From Microglena sp. YARC (taxonomy: Eukaryota; Chlorophyta; Chlorophyceae; Chlamydomonadales; Chlamydomonadaceae): 64,000 bases of DNA. The notes below the pieces were generated by a model. That model was not told where the DNA came from. It searched no databases and saw only the letters and a program-made list of their open reading frames with translations. The position numbers and the translations under genes are program-made. The stretch is taken from the NCBI GenBank assembly GCA_022414725.1, contig CM039463.1, positions 25,410,366 to 25,474,365 of the forward strand. The letters are read 5' to 3'. Shown one piece after another: positions 58,157-64,000 of this stretch (position 1 is the first letter of the stretch; every line of letters begins with the position of its first letter).

Positions 58157-61100
58157 TCTGCATGGTTGGGTGGGTGTAATTAATTGTTAATTGCTTGTTT
58201 CGTTGTTTGGTTGATTAGTTTGTTACTAATTTGCATGGGCACATGACCATGATGAACTTGAGCGCGGGGTAATCAGACTGCAGGGTGTCAAGGTGGGTGG
58301 CTGAGTGCATCATCACATCAAGCTTTATGTGTGTTTGTGTGTGTGTGCTTCTGTGTGTTTGTAAGTGTGTGAGTGTGTGTGCTTATGAGTGTGTTTATCT
58401 CGTCGAGCTTGTTTCGTAGGTCTGCTTAACTTAATCAGAGACCTAGTGCTGAGGAAGTTTTGGCCTCTAACAGTTTTCACCAGAGGTGATTTCTGAAAGC
58501 GGCCGCCCCCCCCCCCCCCCTCACACACACACACACCCAATTTAAGGGGTCGATATCTACCCCCTCCCCAACACGTTTTCAACTTTTTTTGATGGTTTCA
58601 GGGCTTACGACCCGTTTAGGCCCCATTTCTAACGTGCGGAACACAAGCAACTTTTTAGCGCCCCCATGCAAAAGCATGTCTTCTTTAGCTCGGTGATAAA
58701 CTTCTTCCAAAAATAACAGTAATAAACAAATAAGAATCAAAATTCAAAGAACAACAATAAATAAGAACAATATAAAAATAACAAAAACAATAAAACATAT
58801 ATTCTTTAGCTCAGGGATAAACTTCTTCAAGAAATAACAGCAATCAACAAATAGTAATCATAAATCAAATAACAACAATAAATAAGAACAATAAAGAAAA
58901 TAACAAAAAACAATAAAACATACCTTCTTAAGCTCAGGTATAAACTTCTTCAAAAAATAAGAACAATAAACAAATCTTAATCACAAATCAAATAACAACA
59001 ATAAATAAGAATAATAAATCAAATAAAACATACCTTCTGTAGTTCAGGTGCAAACTTCTTCAGGGCAGCCAAGTCCTGGAAGACGATGGCCTGGCTATCA
59101 GAGTGCCTGGCAATGTAGGCTAGCTCCGCTAGGGGGCCACTGGAACCACGCACAGCTGGCACGCCCCCGTTCATCATAATGGCTTGGTCCGACACAATCC
59201 ATCGGGAAGAATTCTCGGCGAACAAGCTGACCTGGGGGTGGAAGGGGAAAGGAGAGGGGATTGGGGGGGGGGGGGGGGGGGGGGGGGCTGAGGGTGGAGC
59301 GGTGTGGGTGTGTTTAGGGTTTATGAAGACAGATTTTGGACCGCATCATCAAAACGTTGTCCGATTCAGATGGGAGTTGGAATTGTGGAAGTTTCAGACA
59401 AAACGAGTGGGGAAGTAAAGTTAATACAAAGTTGTTACCTCCCCCCCCACACACCACCACCACCCCACCACGTCCCCCTAATTCTCCTAAACTGGGGGTC
59501 ACTTAAAAGATCTTTGCATGCCCTATCCAATTACGCTCTTACATATTTCAAGGGGTTACCCAAAGGTTAATTATATCCAAGTTGAGATTTTGGGGACCTG
59601 TAACTTCCTGCCCAACTTTATTTGGGGTTAAAAAAATGTCATCGGATCCTGAGGATAAGCTTTTTTGAAAGCGATGACGAGGTTTATGATATTTGTCCCC
59701 CCCCCCCCACACACACACACACACCCCAGCCCAACCCCACTTTCGGTTAAATGTTCAATGACAACTGAAAAGTGCAACAGATAATTGTCAACAAAATGAA
59801 ACCAAAATGAAGTTAGGATTGCAAAAGCAGCTTGTCCACTTTTAAACACAGCATAGCTGCATTTTACTGCTAAGTGTGGATATAACACACTTGAAAACGG
59901 GGCAGGGAACCCTGACATGATGACAGTCCTCATCTAACTGCTTTTCCACCCTGAAACTGACCTGAAACTGCATTATACATTTTTCAAAACAACATTCGAA
60001 AATGTACAGCTACTTGCTGTCAGAGCCAGCAAATGCAAATTAAACAAAGTGTGGGTTTTATCCGCACATATAAATGGGGCTTATAATTATTGTAATTCAT
60101 CGTTATTGTAAATGGGGCTTCTAATTCTTTCATTCATTGCTATTGTAAATAGGGCTTACAATTTAATTAAAACAGTTAAAATGAAACTATAATTGATTTT
60201 TTTTAACGCACCCTGTCTCCTTGCTGAAGGAATAGAATTAAAAAACAGTTAAAATTAAACTATAATTAATATAAATGATAGCGCACCCTGTCTCCTTGCT
60301 GAAGGCCTGCAGCCTGCATGCCTGCAGCGACCTGCTTCATCTGCTCAGCCAGCTCCCTGCACAATTGCAGTCGGCCAGATTGGATTCTTCTAAGCAGTTG
60401 CCTTAGGTCAGTTTATAATGTGAACCTCACAGCCATCCCTGCACTGCTGAGATTCACCCAAGCTGAATGCAACCATACCATGGCCATTTATGACGTTTCC
60501 ATCACATGAATTTATCAGACAGCTACGTCCTTTTATATGCAGTGTGTCAGAATTTGAATTTTCCAGACAATTTTCCATTTCGCCTTCGGTATGTTCATGA
60601 CAAGAACCTGAAAGCAAGTTTTGCACTGCTGGGAACCACCCAAGCTTAATGCAACCACAGCTTGTGAATCCTCAATTGACAGGGATAGGAAAGAGAAAAT
60701 TCAGGCCAGACCGGTCTACTAGACAGGCATGCTCGAAGGGATGGCTGGGCAGGAAGACCCTGGGCTGGGGCTACAGCTGTACTGCCCGCTTGGGTTGAAT
60801 GAGGTGATCACCTGCCAATCTGCCTATTATCTGGTTTTATCATGCTGGACGGGGGGGATGCACCTGTAAATTTGATTTGCCTACAGTTCTGTGGATGCCC
60901 AAGGCTAGATGGGCTGAGGTCGAAGTGTGACTTTGCATGCAGTTTTGAAAACCCTGAGCTGCACTTATTCAGAATTGCATGCACGAGATCAGAAACGCGA
61001 TCAACTCACTTGTGAGATATGACGATTTTCTCGCCGGGCACCCTGTGGGGATCCTCAAGCGCTGGCAGGTCGCCAAAAACCTCGGCGTTGGCCTCCCACC

Positions 61101-61769
61101 TGTGTATGCGTCAGCACGTCCAGATGAGTAAGACATGGACGAGAAATAATGTAAGGCATGCACACAGAAATAGCAATGCAGTCGCCAGAAAAGACGTTTG
61201 CGGGGGCTCACATCAAGGGGAGGATGTCCAGATCACTTTGGGGAGCTTGGATTGCAGGAGGGGCTTCCAGGACTGCGCTCGCATGGGTCTGGACGCTGTT
61301 GATAAGCAGCTGCAGGTGGAAGGATAAGGGACATGGGCGTTAATTCGCGTAATCGGGGGAGCGATCGCCGGTATTCGTCGAAGTACAATGGTTGTCGTAA
61401 GACTCGACAAGTCTACAAGTCAGTAGACTGGATTTCCTGGATTCGATCAAGCCGGGGATGATATTTCAAGAGCTAAATCATGAATAGCAGCTGTTTGGAC
61501 TTGACTCTGATAGCTTAAATCCGAATCGTTGCCCAGTGTGTCTGGCTGTAGGGTCGCATCGGTCAACCAGGGGACATCGACTAGGATTTCTAAGAGACTA
61601 GCGCAGCAAGATTCGTCAGCAGCTCTGCATGCTGCCTAGTGGCGACAGTCTGTCTACAGCGGGAGCTTCCACGGATAATTGGGGGGCTTGAGCTGTTCGT
61701 CTGTCCGACAACAGCAGCCTTGCGAGACTGGGCCTGTCCCACTGAAGCTCGCTGCTTGATCATCTGCAT
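33831..61769 (-). CDS. Long-chain acyl-ACP/acyl-CoA synthetase (AAE15/AAE16-like)
   Basis: AMP-forming acyl-activating enzyme. Phase-consistent minus-strand exons are 61309-61212, 61099-61010, 60356-60287, 59231-59034, 58064-57951, 56061-55924, 55476-55354, 44541-44447, 43315-43244, then 41493-~41335, 39514-39445, 37948-37821 (these three with indels), 35990-35791, 35212-34991 and 33950-33831 (TAA). A likely first exon starts at 61769 ([17 protein letters not shown]..., transit-peptide-like; donor unresolved). Motifs in order: LWEANAE-like start, RGSSGP, the phosphate-binding [48 protein letters not shown] and the C-terminal LTRTMKPRR with the probable catalytic Lys. An exon between 43244 and 41493 is unresolved. 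It would activate fatty acids, perhaps to ACP in the plastid. Single-base gaps at 37.8-41.5 kb break frame; assembly error or pseudogenisation are both possible. Confidence 0.85.
33965..34250. repeat. GTGGTAGTGGTCA minisatellite in the last intron
   Basis: Imperfect 30-40-bp units of TCAGTGGTAGTTGTTGCGG and GGTTAGTGGTAGTGG directly upstream (gene sense) of the last exon. Confidence 0.85.
34270..34990 (-). repeat. Array of penultimate-exon end plus 5' splice site (four extra copies)
   Basis: The true exon ends at 34,991 (sense: CATATGAGAACATAGTCAAT then ATTAAA, donor GTGATGAGTTAGGAGGGG). On the plus strand the complement (CCTCCTAACTC.CCACTG, AATATTGACGATGT, TCGTATGAA.GGTA) recurs around 34,320, 34,465, 34,670 and 34,830. 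The copies extend into the codons before the junction ([13 protein letters not shown]). Confidence 0.88.
35225..35480. repeat. GTGATGGTGGTGGGTGT-rich repeat
   Basis: Imperfect GGTGGTGG/GTGATGG array in the intron 35,213-35,790; long His/Thr/Pro or Val/Gly frames here are artefacts. Confidence 0.85.
35991..36400 (-). repeat. Array of exon start plus 3' splice site of the GDLGFKV exon (two to three extra copies)
   Basis: The true exon begins at 35,990 (sense: CCTACAG then GTGACCTGGGGTTCAAGG). Upstream in the gene (36,118-36,200) a copy reproduces 64 nt from AAGTGTCCAGCCATCTTCTC through the acceptor. A shorter, diverged copy is at about 36,296-36,325 and a trace lies at about 36,385. Confidence 0.9.
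36515..37035. repeat. 33-bp minisatellite next to the DTG exon copies
   Basis: About 16 copies of a 33-bp unit ATCACATCCAGCAAAACCTG plus TACTGCCACCCGT. The complement (GGTTTTGCTGGATGT) equals the intron sequence that follows the donor of the 37,821-37,948 exon, so it seems to be secondary amplification of a piece of that junction array. Confidence 0.9.
37040..37820 (-). repeat. Array of exon end ([18 protein letters not shown]) plus 5' splice site (about five copies)
   Basis: Around 37,045-37,100, 37,200-37,260, 37,378-37,445, 37,538-37,600 and, very degraded, 37,690, the sense strand repeats GATGCAGAGTCTACTGC..AGGCATTTAGAGCTGG, GGTTTGACACTGG and a GT-start, in units of about 160 bp. Most copies are preceded by an AG (TTGGATGCAG), so they could behave as complete mini-exons. 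The genuine exon is taken as 37,948-37,821 because it alone carries the upstream coding part. Confidence 0.82.
38000..38870. repeat. GGTTTGGGTTGTATTGTCTTGGAT minisatellite
   Basis: About 30 copies of a 24-bp unit, very regular at 38,300-38,450 and peppered with single-base indels outside. It lies in the intron between 37,949 and 39,444. No exon match was recognised. Confidence 0.9.
38885..39260. repeat. About 40-bp AATTAAACCC..AACCTGGATGCC minisatellite
   Basis: About nine copies of CAATTAAACCCTTAACCTGG plus ATGCCTAAATGAAC, nearly identical in the middle and diverging at the edges. Confidence 0.9.
39295..39360 (-). repeat. Extra copy of the RVVDPDTL exon end plus 5' splice site
   Basis: Sense strand: GGTAACCCCCCTGCGCGGTG, then CCCAGACACTCTAGTG and donor GTGAGTGC. 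It matches the end of the 39,514-39,445 exon with indels. It lies downstream of that exon in gene sense, as the pattern predicts. Confidence 0.75.
39515..40640 (-). repeat. Array of NIRGSTG exon start plus 3' splice site (about eight copies, degrading)
   Basis: Plus-strand copies of CACACCAGTAGAGCCCCT followed by GATGTTCTG.AGTG.GTAGGGG recur near 39,620, 39,760, 39,915, 40,070, 40,195, 40,310, 40,415 and 40,545, in units of about 110-155 bp with a GTGTGGATCAGGCATCA spacer. Copies nearest the exon are clean and those farther away accumulate indels. Confidence 0.88.
40640..41335 (-). repeat. CCCCTCC-rich array at the 3' edge of the ILNGWG exon
   Basis: About five units of 110-130 bp with CTCATACTCAC, CCACCTCTCATCCCC, GCTTGCTAGCATAGGTGA and a poly-C stretch. 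The most distal part (40,720-40,780) again resembles the exon end (GGGAATGCCTTCTCGCATGC). The match to the exon is weaker than in the other arrays. Confidence 0.65.
41520..41660 (-). repeat. Extra copy of the VRDAVG exon start plus 3' splice site
   Basis: TTGCACGCCAACGGCATCTT then TCACCTACAAGGCATTGCA at about 41,600-41,640 repeats the acceptor edge of the exon whose start is at 41,493 (CACGCCAACGGCATCTCTCA). It lies upstream in gene sense. GTTTTAAGAGTTCAGG repeats follow (41,650-41,940). Confidence 0.78.
41995..42150. repeat. TGATATCAT palindromic repeat patch
   Basis: Clustered ATGATATCATGCGATATCAT-like and ATCATATGAT motifs, the same family as at 26,400, 28,085 and 29,395. Confidence 0.7.
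42438..42475. mobile_element. Left-half fragment of the MITE-like element
   Basis: AGCTTTTCTTTTTCAGCTAC then GAGCGAAGCTT matches the left terminus of the element at 32,243. A weaker match (AGCTTTTATTTTAAGTACTA) is at about 42,839. Confidence 0.7.
42600..43200 (-). repeat. Three-copy array, possibly exon-bearing
   Basis: Units of about 170-180 bp share a plus-strand CTGCTTCC/ACCCCTGC tract and, in sense orientation, CGGTCACCGTGTTCTGGAGC then CC..TATA (about 43,140, 42,965 and 42,790). Translated as HRVLEPLLY this would fit the synthetase segment just before VRDAVG, so one copy may be the missing exon between 43,244 and 41,493. Which copy, if any, is spliced cannot be told. Confidence 0.55.
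43316..44446. other. Intron with AT-rich part and tandem units near the exon
   Basis: 43,330-43,930 is AT-rich with TACAGTA-type motifs and a 128-codon open frame that has no recognisable features. From about 44,090 to 44,440, three units of roughly 110-120 bp share CTGCTCATC.TTGCTTA, which resembles the donor side of the exon ending at 44,447. Confidence 0.5.
44560..45940 (-). repeat. About 175-bp array upstream of the VYTTIPKFG exon
   Basis: Units share GGGGCTCGGGGCTGAGAAAG, TTGAAACAGGAGTTGAAAAA, CTTAAAA.TGAGG.GGCTGA, poly-C and AATATATGGATTCTGGG. The unit nearest the exon (44,779-44,830) resembles the exon's acceptor edge (CTTGGGGATGGTGGTGTACA), so the array probably began there and drifted. 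Single-base indels are frequent. Confidence 0.7.
45960..54850. repeat. 8.9-kb array of about 60 units of 141 bp
   Basis: The unit is about 141 bp (for example CACCAGTGCTTGTTTTGTAT at 53,101 and again at 53,242). It contains TACAGCCCTCCCCAATATCG, TTGGGCAAGTATGTTTAGCC, CTATGCCTTTACCGGCTAGA, (AC)n, TTGTTTACTTCAGGTGGCCT and TCTTGAATTAGTTCACCAGT. Copies at 46.6-47.5 kb and 51-54 kb are nearly identical; others carry insertions, deletions or scrambled pieces (47,460-47,530, 48,090-48,140, 49,480-49,560, 51,620-51,750). It fills the intron between the exons ending at 55,354 and beginning at 44,541. A diverged solitary relative lies at 560-660. Reported open frames across it are repeat artefacts. Confidence 0.95.
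54850..55353 (-). repeat. Two extra copies of the [15 protein letters not shown] exon end plus 5' splice site
   Basis: Plus-strand CAGGCC.TG.CCTAGCATGA, AGT.CTCGCCACTGCGCTCG and TAGAAGTGTTGC occur at about 54,888-54,955 and 55,080-55,145. They match the exon end at 55,354-55,400. The intervening sequence carries satellite-like TTTAGCCTATTTGGCTATGCC fragments (about 55,016 and 55,202), so the array and the giant satellite abut. Confidence 0.88.
55477..55700 (-). repeat. Extra copy of the VRNLRYFI exon start plus acceptor, in G-rich repeats
   Basis: GATGAAGTAGCGCAGGTTGC then GCACCTGGGTAGG at about 55,591-55,623 repeats the acceptor edge at 55,453-55,485 exactly, separated by GGGGTGGGGGTGGG. 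Sense: CTACCCAG then GTGCGCAACCTGCG. Confidence 0.9.
55735..55923 (-). repeat. Extra copies of the YTSGTTG exon end plus 5' splice site
   Basis: At 55,755-55,815 GACCCCCACCTGGAAGATCA, GGTGAGCATGGGTAAGCTGG and ACTGCCTTGAGATTA repeat the exon end and donor at 55,915-55,970. A shorter copy (CTGGACCGCCTTGGGGTTA) sits at about 55,851. CAAGCTCAAGTTCAAGTAGC spacers lie between. Confidence 0.9.
56062..56400 (-). repeat. (GT)n tract and an extra copy of the VLAMGEG exon acceptor edge
   Basis: (GT)n with TATGTG variants at 56,082-56,300. At 56,360-56,385 CCCATAGCCAGCACCTGCAG and GGTTT repeat the exon start and acceptor found at 56,049-56,072. Confidence 0.9.
56600..57950 (-). repeat. Array of [12 protein letters not shown] exon end plus 5' splice site (nine extra copies)
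   Basis: The true exon ends at 57,951 (sense: CGGGTCCTTACCTTCGAGCA then G, donor GTAAGGTGTGGGATTCAGCA). Copies occur near 56,619, 56,752, 56,867, 57,028, 57,209, 57,353, 57,514, 57,669 and 57,810, in units of 115-180 bp. Each keeps about 50-60 nt of coding sequence ([23 protein letters not shown]), most keep the GTAAGG donor, then a CTTCCCTGCTGAATCCCACA spacer and poly-C/CACACA. Confidence 0.94.
58065..58330 (-). repeat. (GT)n and an extra copy of the SDYPALKF exon start plus acceptor
   Basis: (GT)n at 58,110-58,155. At 58,237-58,321 CACATGACCATGATGAACTT, GCGGGGTAATCAGACTGCAG and GGTGTCAAGGTGGG repeat the exon start and its acceptor at 58,026-58,105 with few changes. Confidence 0.92.
58640..59033 (-). 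repeat. Array of KKFAPELQK exon end plus 5' splice site (three extra copies)
   Basis: Plus-strand copies of TTCTTTAGCTCAGGGATAAA plus CTTCTTCAA are at about 58,679, 58,803 and 58,923, compared with the true TACCTTCTGTAGTTCAGGTG at 59,031. The unit is about 115-125 bp with AACAACAATAAATAAGAACA spacers. In two copies the donor complement TACCTT has decayed (TGTCTT, TATTCTT). Confidence 0.88.
59232..60286. other. Intron of the synthetase gene with one exon-edge copy
   Basis: Mostly plain intron with poly-G (59,260-59,290) and short poly-C/CA tracts. Near its 5' end in gene sense, GCACCCTGTCTCCTTGCTGA at about 60,210 repeats the end and donor of the exon at 60,287 (GCGCACCCTGTCTCCTTGCT). Confidence 0.75.
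61310..61590. other. Putative first intron of the synthetase gene
   Basis: Lies between the possible transit-peptide exon (from 61,769 downwards) and the exon starting at 61,309. No repeat array is seen. The donor is not identified with confidence. Confidence 0.35.
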
Positions 61770-63686
61770 CTTTCAATTTGAACGTCTTACTCCCTGCGAA
61801 GGATGGCGGTAACACTGTTCGCGATGTGTGTGCGCGCTGCGCAAGATCCCCACAAGGTTGTCTGTTCATGTGCAAGTAGGGTTTAGGGTGCACCCTCTAG
61901 TCTGCCCGAAAACTTGTCGCTGGCGATGGCGCTGGTCAGAGGTCAGTTGATTCTCATTGACGAGCCCCGAATCGGTTTTTAGTCGGTTAGATATTACCTT
62001 CGTGCTGGGGTAGAGTTGGTTGACAATCCGTTGATCGATCTGGATTCGGAGCAGTCACAGCCTGGGGCCTGATGAGTCACAGGGGGCCACATGACTCGGA
62101 CTTGGGCCACCTAGGACATCGAAGTCGTTTGACTACGGCCGACTACGGCGCATGCGCACGCCATGATGGGCGCCATGTGGAGCCAAGGACGAGCGCAGTC
62201 AGGGATATTTGCAGTCCACTCATCCACGGTATGGAAGGTTCCCATTTCAGGTTTGGATATTAGGGCAGTGCGCTCGTCCTAGGTCCAACTGAAGGAATTT
62301 GCTCGGGTGGAGATGAGTGCAAGTGTATCTAACAGACGCCTGTGGTACTCACGTGCAAGAGTGTGGTTCAACCCTACCGGACACGGTGTTTCGAAGTTTT
62401 AGCTCGCATTGATGAGTCGAGGATGAGTCGATGCAGCGGAGAAGGGATTGGCCAAATTGCTGAAGCTGGAGGCACAAGCGATGAAGCGACAGAGCCCTAT
62501 CCTCCGCAGTTTTCGTGAAGCACACCCAAATCGTAGAAACGCCTTTCGGGTTCTATTCAGATCGCGAGTTCGTTCTTTTTCGTGTGTGTTTCCGCAGGAT
62601 ACATATTATTGGGAAGACGAACGTTATTATTTGTATTTCAGTTTGGGGTAGTGAACTCTCACCCCTATAATGAATATCAAATAGCTTTAATTGGGATGGC
62701 CGATCTCTGGAGATATTGACAACAGTAAGTTGTAATGCCCTGTCCTATTATCCGTTTTTCTACTGCCGAAGATGGCGAGCAGCCAAAATTGATATGTAAC
62801 CAAGTCCAAGTCCAAGTGAGCAGCCAAATTGCTGGTTTGAGCCGTGTAACTAAGTACAAGCTATCCTATGTGGCATAAACAAAATAAGAGACTCAATACA
62901 AATGCGAAACGATAACTCATCTTCTGCCGCTGGATACAATATTCCCGTTTTTGTAACGCACCATACTTCTTCAGGAACTTATGTTGTATATAATGCCTGA
63001 GACGGCTAGCACTCATGAAACACTAATGAAACATGCTTCTGAATTATCAGCTATAATCACTTCTAAGAGTGGACAGAGATGTATGCAGCGGAGACAGACG
63101 CGCCAATCTATACACAGAGACGAGAATAGCTTTACAAGCACTGGAGACCCATCAAGGGGCACCAGTGGTGGAAGAGACCGTTGACTATAACCTAACTAGA
63201 ACCTAAGTCAGGTATATCCACATAGAGATGCAACGGTAACCTAGCTGACAGGAAGCTGTCACCACTGAGTCACTCAAAGGATGACACAGTCTGCGGGAAG
63301 CTGTCAGTACGGGAAGCTGTCACAGTACTGTCAGGACCGATAGTTCTAAGGGAGTACAGAAGTAGTCACCAAGTCATAAAACGCGTGAGAGCAACGCAAT
63401 TCATGCTGATACTCCACCTATGACACAGGTGACATACAATACTAGTACTCCACCTATGGCACTGGGGACATAGAACTATATGTAACAATTAAAAAAAAAA
63501 TCAAAGAACTCCGAAAAACGAGAGAACCATGAATGGAACCCAAAGGGTGTAAATGAAGAATGTAACAAGGCAAAAAACCAAAGTTTGCCTAGTGGAGAAA
63601 CTAAATATCTAAGTCGGGTAACAACGGTATAGAAAACCCGATCCGGGAATAGGAACCTAATGCCAATCAAGATAACGAGAGGAACT
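61770..63686. other. Unassigned sequence upstream of the synthetase gene
   Basis: Presumed promoter region and flank. A segment at 62,770-62,870 (GATGGCGAGCAGCCAAAATT, CAGCCAAATTGCTGG) is an inverted copy of the dispersed repeat at 18,140-18,480. Two CTCCACCTATG.CAC.GG copies at 63,410-63,470 may belong to the 3' non-coding part or LTR of the Copia element. LTR boundaries could not be defined. Confidence 0.45.
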
Positions 63687-63998
63687 CTAAAATGAACCAA
63701 AAAAAATTCCAGAACACATGTAAGCAAAAGTCAAGAATACATGGAACCAAAAAAATTGGTCTAAGGAGAAGCAGTCATTCCAAACATGCGAATGAACGCC
63801 AGAACACCGCAGGATCAAGGGCTTGGTGAATGGGTCAGCACAGTTATCAACTGTGTTCACATAGGCAACAGCAAGGGAGCCATCCTCCACCAGCTCCTTG
63901 ATGTAGTGATGAATAACATCAATGTGCTTGCTGCGAGGGAGAAGCTGCCAGTCTTTGGCCCAGCTCAGGGATCCTAAGTTATCACCCTGAATGGTAAC
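63687..63998 (-). CDS. Ty1/Copia retrotransposon polyprotein, RNase H C-terminus (partial)
   Basis: The minus frame enters from beyond the window. It reads QGDNLGSLSWAKDWQLL, then RSKHIDVIHHYIKELVEDGS and VNTVDNCADPFTKPL, ending at a stop at 63,687-63,689. DN-x-(G/S)-L, KHIDV..H and ADxFTKPL are the hallmark end of the Copia reverse transcriptase-RNase H region. After TKPL the frame runs about 35 more residues of non-conserved sequence. The rest of the element lies beyond position 64,000. Confidence 0.9.
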   Translation of the reverse strand, partial: VTIQGDNLGSLSWAKDWQLLPRSKHIDVIHHYIKELVEDGSLAVAYVNTVDNCADPFTKPLILRCSGVHSHVWNDCFSLDQFFWFHVFLTFAYMCSGIFFGSF

Positions 63999-64000
63999 CA

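Noticed and set aside
62448..62651. 67-codon plus frame upstream of the synthetase gene
   Set aside because: Too short and without motif, splice or neighbour support to call.

Overview
This is nuclear DNA from a eukaryote, most likely a photosynthetic protist or green alga. Genes are split by GT-AG introns. One gene encodes a ClpP-fold protein with a transit-peptide-like N-terminus and a missing catalytic His (ClpR-like, a plastid/cyanobacterial class). A second encodes an acyl-activating enzyme resembling the plant plastid AAE15/AAE16 group. tRNA-derived SINEs, foldback/MITE-like elements and the end of a Ty1/Copia element are present. A prasinophyte such as Cymbomonas is only a guess; nothing here proves a genus.

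Layout. 1-2,480: microsatellites and short tandem/dispersed repeats. 2,486-4,895 (minus): an unrecognised gene with very short introns; its 5' end is not resolved. 5,450-17,033 (plus): a complete eight-exon ClpR-like gene of about 282 codons spread over 11.6 kb, closed by a SINE fragment inserted at the stop codon with a target-site duplication. 17,040-22,870: dispersed repeats and about 1.9 kb of C-rich simple sequence. 22,875-27,659 (plus): a complete five-exon gene for a 623-residue KH + NYN nuclease + CCCH zinc finger + RING protein. 27,660-33,830: a SINE, MITE-like elements, a second SINE and unassigned sequence. 33,831-61,769 (minus): a roughly 28 kb acyl-ACP/acyl-CoA synthetase gene in at least 15 exons. 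One intron holds a roughly 8.9 kb array of about 141-bp units, and several exons at 37-42 kb carry small indels that break frame. 61,770-63,680: nothing recognised. 63,687-64,000 (minus): the C-terminal RNase H end of a Copia polyprotein running off the window.

The most striking pattern is systematic. In the ClpR-like and acyl-synthetase genes, many introns are filled by tandem arrays whose units contain a piece of the adjoining exon together with its splice site. Arrays upstream of an exon repeat the 3' splice site plus the exon start. Arrays downstream repeat the exon end plus the 5' splice site. This holds for at least five exon edges in the ClpR-like gene and about fifteen in the synthetase gene. 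The KH/NYN/RING gene between them has ordinary intron repeats and no such copies. The arrays present ladders of decoy splice sites and suggest a recurrent mechanism that amplifies exon-intron junctions into minisatellites.
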